Of a stretch of DNA of 10,839 bases, positions 6,290-10,839 are shown piece after piece. The stretch covers positions 1 to 10,839 of the forward strand of contig JAJYFH010000016.1 of assembly GCA_021791015.1 (NCBI GenBank), written 5' to 3'. The position numbers and the translations under genes were made by a program. Positions within the stretch are counted from its first letter, which is position 1. Each line of letters starts with the position of its first letter. This DNA comes from a bacterium (lineage in GTDB: Bacteria > Patescibacteriota > CPR2 > UBA1875 > JAJYID01). The notes under the pieces were generated by a model that was given only the letters and a program-made list of their open reading frames with translations, made no database searches and was not told where the DNA came from.

Positions 6290-7275
6290 CTCATAACCTT
6301 GATTTTCTTAAGCTTTGACTCTATTTCTTTCTCGGTCAAAAGGCCGTCTTGAGCCCCGGTAAATTCAGTTACATTTGCAGCATTTATGGCCGCCATTTTC
6401 TGGGATTTTTGCACCGAAAGCCCCTTGATAATACCGGCTAAAAAGGTAGACCCGAAAGCATCGCCCGCGCCCGTTGTGTCTTTAACTAATTTCACCTTGG
6501 AAGCCGGCTCGAAGTTTATGGTGTTGCCGTCATAGTAATAGCTGCCGTCCTCCCCTTCTGTGACGATGACTTTTTTAGGACCCATCTTGTGAATCTTATT
6601 TAGAAGCAATCTGGTGTCAGTAATGACTTCGCAATTATCCTCGGAGCAGGCTAAGGTCTCAGCTTCTTCATGATTTAAGATTATGAGCTCGATCTTATCC
6701 AGCATCCCTCTTAAGTTGCCGCAATCGCCCTTCAGCTGGGAACCGCCGGGGTTTATGGCTACTTTTATATTATTTAAATCCGCAAATTCTATCAGGTCAG
6801 GCAGCATGCGGGCGGAATGGCCGGTGAGCGAGGTTATGAAAAACCACTTTGTTCTTTTGAGTATTTCCTGTTGCGGGAATTTCAGATAATTGTTTGCTCC
6901 CCTATGCAAAAAGGCAACATGATCCTTTTTGTCCATCACAAGCAGCGAGAGAGCCGTGTGGTTTACCGGATCGGTTTTTACCAAGCAAGTGTCAACGCCG
7001 ATATCCCGCAGCTTTTCGACAATGGAATGAGCGCTCTCGTCCCTGCCCACATTGATATGCGTCGATACTTTTAGGCCCAGTTTATTTAAGCTGACAGCTG
7101 TGTTGAAAGCGCCGCCGCCAAAGGAAAAAATGGCATTATCTGTGATAATTTTCTGGCCGTATTTAAAAGCCAGCAATTTCTCCTCTTCGTCTTCCGGATC
7201 GGGAAAAATAAAACCCTTTGAAGTTTTAAAGAAAATATCCCGAGTGGCTCCTCCGAATGTAATGCAATCAAACAT
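6286..7275 (-). CDS. PfkB/ribokinase-family sugar kinase
   Basis: This 329-residue protein is an ATP-dependent carbohydrate or nucleoside kinase. The N-terminal substrate-side motif is FGGGAFNTAVSLNKLGLKV at residues 52-70. The C-terminal signature DTTGAGDAFGSTF at 267-279 contains the GAGD anion hole and catalytic base Asp272. NPGGSQ at 175-180 and ILNHEEAE at 199-206 fit the fold. The phosphorylated substrate cannot be read from sequence. A short acidic segment (PDPEDEEEKL, about 25-34) lies in the lid region. The start at 7275 has GGAG with about 6 nt spacing. It lies 59 nt after phosphoglycerate mutase and overlaps the SH3b gene by ATGA, so it belongs to the same operon. A glycolytic role is plausible from context only. 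Confidence 0.88.
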   Translation of the reverse strand: MFDCITFGGATRDIFFKTSKGFIFPDPEDEEEKLLAFKYGQKIITDNAIFSFGGGAFNTAVSLNKLGLKVSTHINVGRDESAHSIVEKLRDIGVDTCLVKTDPVNHTALSLLVMDKKDHVAFLHRGANNYLKFPQQEILKRTKWFFITSLTGHSARMLPDLIEFADLNNIKVAINPGGSQLKGDCGNLRGMLDKIELIILNHEEAETLACSEDNCEVITDTRLLLNKIHKMGPKKVIVTEGEDGSYYYDGNTINFEPASKVKLVKDTTGAGDAFGSTFLAGIIKGLSVQKSQKMAAINAANVTEFTGAQDGLLTEKEIESKLKKIKVMR

Positions 7276-7284
7276 GTTGGCTCC

Positions 7285-7340
7285 AGTTAATTAGGAAATC
7301 AGTTAATTAGTTAATTAGGAGTTTGCCTAATTACCTAATC
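7285..7340. repeat. TTAATTAG repeats between phosphoglycerate mutase and kinase
   Basis: AGTTAATTAG occurs at 7285-7294 and 7301-7310 and again overlapping at 7309-7318. TTAGGA/GCCTAATTACCTAAT then gives an inverted match that runs across the mutase stop codon (TAG, 7337-7335). It is low-complexity repeat DNA filling the 59-nt spacer. No regulatory site is recognised in it. Confidence 0.55.
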
Positions 7341-8603
7341 CCTATTCCCTAAGATCCTAGACATTACGTCTTTCCCGTAAATATGCCCCAAACTGCCTTT
7401 CTTACAATAGCTTTCACCAAATTTGACTTTTGAATTTTGATCATTGGAATTTGATTGGAAATTGGAAATTGGAAATTGGAAATTGATTAAAAATGGCACC
7501 GGATCGCTCGAATGGTCTTTGAGCGCGCAAGGCGTCGAATGGTCTCCGGTTACACATATCATAACATTTTTTAGATTGCATAGCGTGCCAAATGCCTTGT
7601 CTGCTCTTTCAATAAACTCTTTTTTCAGCTTGGCGCTGCCATATTCTTCTGCGGCCACATCCGTTCCCTTTAAATGCATGAAAACAAAGTCGTTATTTTT
7701 GAGCGCCTTTGTAGCGGCTTTGACCTTTGCTCCGACATTTGTGTCAAGTTTGCCGGTCGCGCCCTTGACGCGCAAAACCTTCATGCCAAGGTAGCTGGCA
7801 ATACCCTTGTAAAGCGGGGCTCCGGCAACGCATGCGGCTTTTAAGCCGTATCTATCCTTGAAGCTTTGGACGGGCTTAAGTCTGCCTTCGCCCCGTGCCA
7901 ATATGAAATTTGCCGGCGGGAAGCCCTTTTTTATCCTTTTTTTGTTAATTTTATGTTCATCTAAAATTTCATGTGTAAGGTATTGATATCTCTCGAGCGC
8001 TCTTGCTACTGTTTTCCCCTCTTTTGAGCCGCCAAACGGCTTCGGGTGTAAAACTCTCACGCCTATTTTGTGAGGGCCGCTTTTATGAGGATCTGTGTCT
8101 GAAATGGCGGCATGCCTCACTTTTTTTAGATAGTTTTTGACCGGCTGGCCGCTAAGCACCAAAACGCCCCGATACGAAAGCGAGGGATAAATTTTAAAGG
8201 TCACCCCATCTACTTCGACTCCATCTACTGCCTTGCATAATTTCTCAGTCGACTCAATCACCCCAGCTCTGGGGTCGATTAATTTTAAATCTTTATCCAC
8301 CGTACCGAAATCAATACGGAAGGCCATCTCGTCCGGCTTTAATTTAATGCCGGCTCCGAGCGCTTCCAAAACCCCCCGTCCGGGATAATCTTTGACAAAA
8401 TCGTAACCCAAGATAGCCAGGTGCGCCTCCTCGCTTGTTGGATAGAGGTTCTCCGGCATGGCATTTAACGTCCCGCAAATGCCTTGTGATGCTAACCTAT
8501 CTAGATTTGGAGTATGCGCTGCCTCAAGCGGTGTTTGCCCGCCTAATTCTTTAATCGGCCGGTCACCAAGCCCGTCAAATATCAAAAGAATAATTTTCTT
8601 CAT
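7335..8603 (-). CDS. apgM: Cofactor-independent phosphoglycerate mutase, archaeal type
   Basis: It interconverts 3- and 2-phosphoglycerate. The protein has 422 residues; family members are usually near 400-410. Alkaline-phosphatase-fold metal and catalytic residues visible are Asp10 (FDGLGDRP), nucleophile Ser57 (PTSEEAHLAILGYD), Asp315 (HLKGTD), Asp354-His355 (TGDHSTP) and His364 (DHSSDPVP). The His normally four residues after Asp315 (TDEAGHDG in relatives) is replaced: the sequence is TDVAAEEYG, with Glu319 there. Residues about 374-394 are encoded by an AT-rich tandem repeat inserted in frame between DPVPFLI and FGESYCKKGSLGHIYG. Start ATG 8603 fits the family N-terminus but has no good Shine-Dalgarno; a promoter -10 lies 6 nt upstream. 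It heads the operon with the kinase. Confidence 0.92.
   Translation of the reverse strand: MKKIILLIFDGLGDRPIKELGGQTPLEAAHTPNLDRLASQGICGTLNAMPENLYPTSEEAHLAILGYDFVKDYPGRGVLEALGAGIKLKPDEMAFRIDFGTVDKDLKLIDPRAGVIESTEKLCKAVDGVEVDGVTFKIYPSLSYRGVLVLSGQPVKNYLKKVRHAAISDTDPHKSGPHKIGVRVLHPKPFGGSKEGKTVARALERYQYLTHEILDEHKINKKRIKKGFPPANFILARGEGRLKPVQSFKDRYGLKAACVAGAPLYKGIASYLGMKVLRVKGATGKLDTNVGAKVKAATKALKNNDFVFMHLKGTDVAAEEYGSAKLKKEFIERADKAFGTLCNLKNVMICVTGDHSTPCALKDHSSDPVPFLINFQFPISNFQSNSNDQNSKVKFGESYCKKGSLGHIYGKDVMSRILGNRD
7432..7490. repeat. 7-nt tandem repeat inside the phosphoglycerate mutase gene
   Basis: ATTGGAA is repeated in tandem at 7454, 7461, 7468 and 7475, followed by a degenerate unit at 7482 and preceded by related sequence (TTGATCATTGGAATTTG). 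On the coding strand it reads AATTTCC repeats and supplies about 20 codons (NFQFPISNFQSNSND and on). It is the same sort of DNA as the intergenic AT-rich repeats at 5323-5464 and 9121-9257. Confidence 0.85.
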
Positions 8604-8609
8604 AAGCCC

Positions 8610-8638
8610 ATTCTAGCAAAATCTAATAACGTTGGTAA
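8610..8638 (-). promoter_or_regulatory. Extended -10 promoter for the glycolysis/oxidoreductase operon
   Basis: On the minus strand TTACCA (8638-8633) is a -35-like box. After exactly 17 nt comes TAGAAT (8615-8610), preceded by TGC, an extended -10. Only six bases separate the -10 from ATG 8603, so the expected first transcribed base would be at or next to the start codon. It sits directly after the terminator of the preceding gene, where a new promoter is needed. Confidence 0.5.
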
Positions 8639-8643
8639 CCATT

Positions 8644-8677
8644 AAAAAAGAATCCGGCAACTGACGGATTCTTTTTT
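8644..8677 (-). terminator. Rho-independent terminator
   Basis: AAAAAAGAATCCG at 8644-8656 and CGGATTCTTTTTT at 8665-8677 form a perfect 13-bp inverted repeat with an 8-nt loop. Read on the minus strand, the GAATCCG/CGGATTC hairpin begins about 15 nt after the membrane-protein stop and ends in a run of six T. The sequence is symmetrical and could also work for plus-strand transcripts, but no plus-strand gene is present. Confidence 0.85.
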
Positions 8678-8683
8678 ATCAAT

Positions 8684-9049
8684 CTACTGTGCCGGTGTTT
8701 GAGTCCCGGTATCTGTCGGCTTTGACGGAGTGTTCCCGCCTTTGCCTGCTTTGTGTTTTACGGCAAAGAAATAAATGATACCAACGATCCAGCCAAAACT
8801 GAAAATCAAACCGACAATTAAGAGAATCAGCCACATGTTTTTGTTATTGCCTGCGAAATCGCTTTCCGGCCTGGTGGCGCAATCAATGATCATCCAGATA
8901 TTGAAAGCAAGCAACACTAAACAAATGACAAGAAAGATCAAGAAGAACGAGCCGATCATTGCGAATATTCCGCCTGCTGCTGCGCTATTTGTGACATCAT
9001 TAGCAGTGCCGCCCAGATCATTTGTTGTTTGCGCAAGTAATGCTAACAT
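8684..9049 (-). CDS. Small two-helix membrane protein, PLDc_N-like
   Basis: The protein has 121 residues. There is a polar N-terminal stretch (to about 26), a first membrane helix at about 27-50, the segment FNIWMIIDCATRPESDFAGNNKNMW at 49-73, a second helix at about 73-97, then a Gly/Pro/Thr-rich soluble tail. The WMIIDCxxR...NKxxWLxxxxxxxxxGWIVGIIYFF pattern matches the PLDc_N domain found alone in many small bacterial membrane proteins of unknown function. The helices would sit in the cytoplasmic membrane. Expression looks high: AAAGGAGGTGATATAA precedes the ATG and a strong terminator follows. It appears to be a single-gene unit between the enolase and mutase units. Confidence 0.75.
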   Translation of the reverse strand: MLALLAQTTNDLGGTANDVTNSAAAGGIFAMIGSFFLIFLVICLVLLAFNIWMIIDCATRPESDFAGNNKNMWLILLIVGLIFSFGWIVGIIYFFAVKHKAGKGGNTPSKPTDTGTQTPAQ

Positions 9050-9074
9050 TTATATCACCTCCTTTCGAAGTTTT

Positions 9075-9090
9075 AACGAATAATTTCGTT
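9075..9090. other. Small hairpin in the leader of the membrane-protein gene
   Basis: AACGAA at 9075-9080 and TTCGTT at 9085-9090 form a perfect 6-bp stem with a TAAT loop, just upstream of the strong ribosome binding site. It may be an mRNA 5' stem. It is short and AT-rich, so chance is possible. Confidence 0.3.
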
Positions 9091-9096
9091 TCCTAA

Positions 9097-9123
9097 ATAA
9101 TACCCTAAAATTTTTGAAAGCAA
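9097..9123 (-). promoter_or_regulatory. Possible promoter for the membrane-protein gene
   Basis: On the minus strand TTGCTT (9123-9118) and TATTAT (9102-9097) are separated by 15 nt, shorter than the ideal 17. A weaker -35 (TATTGC) would give 17. It lies about 50 nt before the ATG. The region is AT-rich, so such matches are easily found. Confidence 0.35.
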
Positions 9124-9257
9124 TAGCATTATTGTAATTTCCAATTTTCAAGTACCAATTTCCATTGAATTTTCAATGAATCAATTTTCAAATATTTTTA
9201 ATCATTGATTTTTGAGGTTTGATTGAACATTGATAATTGATTCTTGGGATTTTGATA
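9121..9257. repeat. AT-rich repeat spacer after enolase
   Basis: The spacer between enolase and the membrane-protein gene is mostly CAATTTTCAA/TTGATT words. CATTGAA at 9163-9169 and TTCAATG at 9172-9178 form a 7-bp palindrome, and ATCATTGATT, TTGATTGAACATTGATAATTGATT recur nearby. The same style continues into the last codons of enolase (to about 9300). I see no GC-rich terminator for enolase here. Confidence 0.55.
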
Positions 9258-10550
9258 TCATCTTTTCAATTTTAAATTTTCATTTTGATTTTTGAGATCT
9301 GCATTTTGCATTTTCTCAGCAATTTCCATCAGCCGATTGTACTTCGCCACCCTTTCGCCTCTTGCCGGCGCTCCGGCTTTTATATACTTTGCCCCGACGG
9401 CAACTGCCAAATCAGCGATGAAGGTATCATTTGTTTCTCCGCCTCGGTGAGATACGATTGGTTCCCAGCCGGCGAACTTTGTCATCTTGATGGCTTCGAT
9501 GGTTTCTGTTACTGTTCCTATTTGATTTGGCTTGATCAAAACCGCGTTTGCGGCATGGCGATCAATGCCGCTTCTGATGCGTTCGGTATTGGTCACGAAC
9601 AGATCGTCGCCAACCAGCATGATTTTGTCGCCCAAGCGCTCATTTAATGCCTGCCAGCCTTCCCAATCATCCTCTTGCATACCGTCCTCTATGGACAAAA
9701 TGGGATAGCTTCTGGCCAGCTCTTCATTGTAGGCAACCATTTGGCTGGGGCGAAGAGCAATGTTTTCAGATTTCAAAAGATACTGGCCCATTTCCTTGCC
9801 GTAGAATTCGCTGGAGGCAATATCCAGCGCTATTTTTACATCTTGGCCAGCTTTTAACCCTGAATTTTCTATAGCCTGCATAATGAGATCAAGACCCTCT
9901 CGATTAGAGTTGAGATTGGGCCCAAATGCTCCTTCAAATCCGATATTTGTGTTTTTCCCTTGGCTTTCAAGCACCTGCTCAAGTGAATGGTACACCAGTT
10001 CTATCTTGCGCAAGTTTTCTTCTATTTTGTCTTCCTCAATCTGCACCATATATTCCTGAATGTCACAGTTTGAATCTGAGTGTTTGCCTCCTTCTAGAAT
10101 AACCGACAAAGGCCTTGGCATGCTAAATCCATCAAAGCCGTACAGACCACCGATAATTTGGAAGAGCTCTTTTTGCTTATTTTTTGCATTGGCCCTGATA
10201 GCACAGATTGAGACCGCAAGAATAGCATTGGCTCCCAGTTTTGCCTTATTCTTCGTGCCGTCGGCTTCTATCATTACCTCATCCAGCTTCTTCTGATCCT
10301 CCACCTCCTTGCCGACAATTTTTGGGGCAATTATTTCCTCTATATTTCTGCAGGCATGCAAAACCCCCTTGCCATCAAATCGCTTTTTATCGCCGTCGCG
10401 AAGCTCATGAGCCTCATGGACGCCTGTTGAGGCGCCGCTTGGTACGGAAGCATTTGCAGATACGCCGTTTTCAAGTTTAATATCGACAGAAACAGTAGGT
10501 GTTCCGCGAGAATCAAGAATCTCTTTGGCTTTTATATTCTTTATTTTCAT
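9258..10550 (-). CDS. eno: Enolase
   Basis: It dehydrates 2-phosphoglycerate to phosphoenolpyruvate. The protein has 430 residues, a full-length enolase. It begins IKAKEILDSRGTPTVSVDI with VPSGASTGVHEAHELRDGD near 37-54. Catalytic and metal residues are all in place: His157, Glu166, Glu206, Asp243, Glu288, Asp315, Lys340, His368-Arg369 and Lys391. Two usually rigid loops differ: GFEGAFGPN at 204-212 where most have GDEGGFAPN, and ILEGGKHSD at 151-159 where most have ILNGGxHAD. The ending YIKAGAPARGERVAKYNRL is standard, but the last residues (LKNQNENLKLKR) come from AT-rich repeat. The ATG overlaps the upstream TGA (ATGA), so translation is probably coupled; AGGAG is about 14 nt away. Confidence 0.96.
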   Translation of the reverse strand: MKIKNIKAKEILDSRGTPTVSVDIKLENGVSANASVPSGASTGVHEAHELRDGDKKRFDGKGVLHACRNIEEIIAPKIVGKEVEDQKKLDEVMIEADGTKNKAKLGANAILAVSICAIRANAKNKQKELFQIIGGLYGFDGFSMPRPLSVILEGGKHSDSNCDIQEYMVQIEEDKIEENLRKIELVYHSLEQVLESQGKNTNIGFEGAFGPNLNSNREGLDLIMQAIENSGLKAGQDVKIALDIASSEFYGKEMGQYLLKSENIALRPSQMVAYNEELARSYPILSIEDGMQEDDWEGWQALNERLGDKIMLVGDDLFVTNTERIRSGIDRHAANAVLIKPNQIGTVTETIEAIKMTKFAGWEPIVSHRGGETNDTFIADLAVAVGAKYIKAGAPARGERVAKYNRLMEIAEKMQNADLKNQNENLKLKR

Positions 10551-10839
10551 TTAAATAAATTTTCTCCTAAGAACTGGCTTATATTGCCGGCTCCGCTAAA
10601 GCCGTTAGTGCTGGAATATATTAAATATACCACTGCGAAGATAAGAAGCGCCAGCAGAGAAAAAATCAGGATCTTTAAAAGTATCGGATTTACTTGGTGG
10701 GAAGGGTAGATGCTCTTTGAATTTATTTGGCCGGCATAGATGTTGCCTGCATTTGCAGTAATAGCAGGCGCGGGAGGAGGAGGCGCGCTTGCTTCGGGCT
10801 GTTTCTCTGGCACCGGCACATTCGGCGTAACAATATTTT
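10547..10839 (-). CDS. Proline-rich single-pass membrane protein (3' part)
   Basis: The frame is open to the window edge, so the 5' end is missing; 96 residues are visible. They comprise a Pro/Ala-rich stretch (VPVPEKQPEASAPPPPAPA), a polar section to about residue 49, one membrane helix at about 52-73 and a short tail ending ISQFLGENLFK. A GTG at 10819 could be a start but has no clear ribosome site, and the frame continues upstream as NIVTPN. I do not recognise a family. Its TGA overlaps the enolase ATG, so the two are co-transcribed, though no functional link is evident. Orientation would be cytoplasmic proline-rich segment or the reverse; sequence does not decide. Confidence 0.6.
   Translation of the reverse strand, partial: NIVTPNVPVPEKQPEASAPPPPAPAITANAGNIYAGQINSKSIYPSHQVNPILLKILIFSLLALLIFAVVYLIYSSTNGFSGAGNISQFLGENLFK

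Noticed and set aside
7285..7490. CRISPR-like array
   Set aside because: The repeats are short (7-10 nt), tandem and AT-rich, with no unique spacers of regular length.
402..10549. UGA recoding (as glycine) as in some candidate phyla
   Set aside because: UGA ends several genes in ATGA overlaps with the next start (kinase, alpha subunit, membrane protein before enolase), exactly where the family lengths predict the end.

Overview
The window looks like part of the chromosome of an anaerobic, fermenting bacterium. All complete genes lie on the minus strand and are tightly packed. The proteins are bacterial in style, yet several enzymes are types shared with archaea: an archaeal-type cofactor-independent phosphoglycerate mutase, a fused ADP-forming acyl-CoA synthetase, and a four-subunit 2-oxoacid:ferredoxin oxidoreductase. 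UGA is used as a normal stop. Small palindromes of the GTCATTCCCGC...GCGGG kind and AT-rich AATTGGAAATTGG-type repeats sit at gene borders. This mix fits an uncultured lineage such as Patescibacteria (CPR) or Omnitrophota/WOR-type bacteria. The sequence alone does not settle which.

Layout in the direction of transcription, from high to low coordinates. (1) The 3' part of a proline-rich single-pass membrane protein overlaps enolase by ATGA. (2) An AT-rich repeat spacer of about 210 bp follows. (3) A small two-helix membrane protein has its own strong ribosome binding site and a strong Rho-independent terminator. (4) A promoter that looks suited to a leaderless mRNA precedes phosphoglycerate mutase, followed by a PfkB-family kinase, an SH3b membrane-anchored protein, the fused acyl-CoA synthetase, and the oxidoreductase subunits alpha, beta, gamma and ferredoxin-like delta. 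(5) At the far left, the last codons of a plus-strand gene converge on this operon.

Together the genes describe lower glycolysis and its energy-yielding exit. Phosphoglycerate mutase and enolase lead to phosphoenolpyruvate. The ferredoxin oxidoreductase turns a 2-oxoacid into acyl-CoA, CO2 and reduced ferredoxin. The ADP-forming synthetase then makes ATP and a free acid from the acyl-CoA. The oxidoreductase sequence is of the Kor/Vor type, so the true 2-oxoacid substrate is uncertain.

The most unusual signal is in the spacers of the oxidoreductase operon. Two of them (alpha/beta and gamma/delta) carry palindromic repeat elements lying inside short open reading frames. Each short frame starts on the stop codon of the upstream subunit behind a good Shine-Dalgarno sequence and ends on the start codon of the downstream subunit (ATGA). 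In the gamma/delta case the short frame begins with a second copy of the first 11 codons of the ferredoxin subunit. The beta/gamma spacer holds a nested hairpin instead. Repeats have also entered coding sequence in frame: near the C-terminus of phosphoglycerate mutase and in the tail of enolase.
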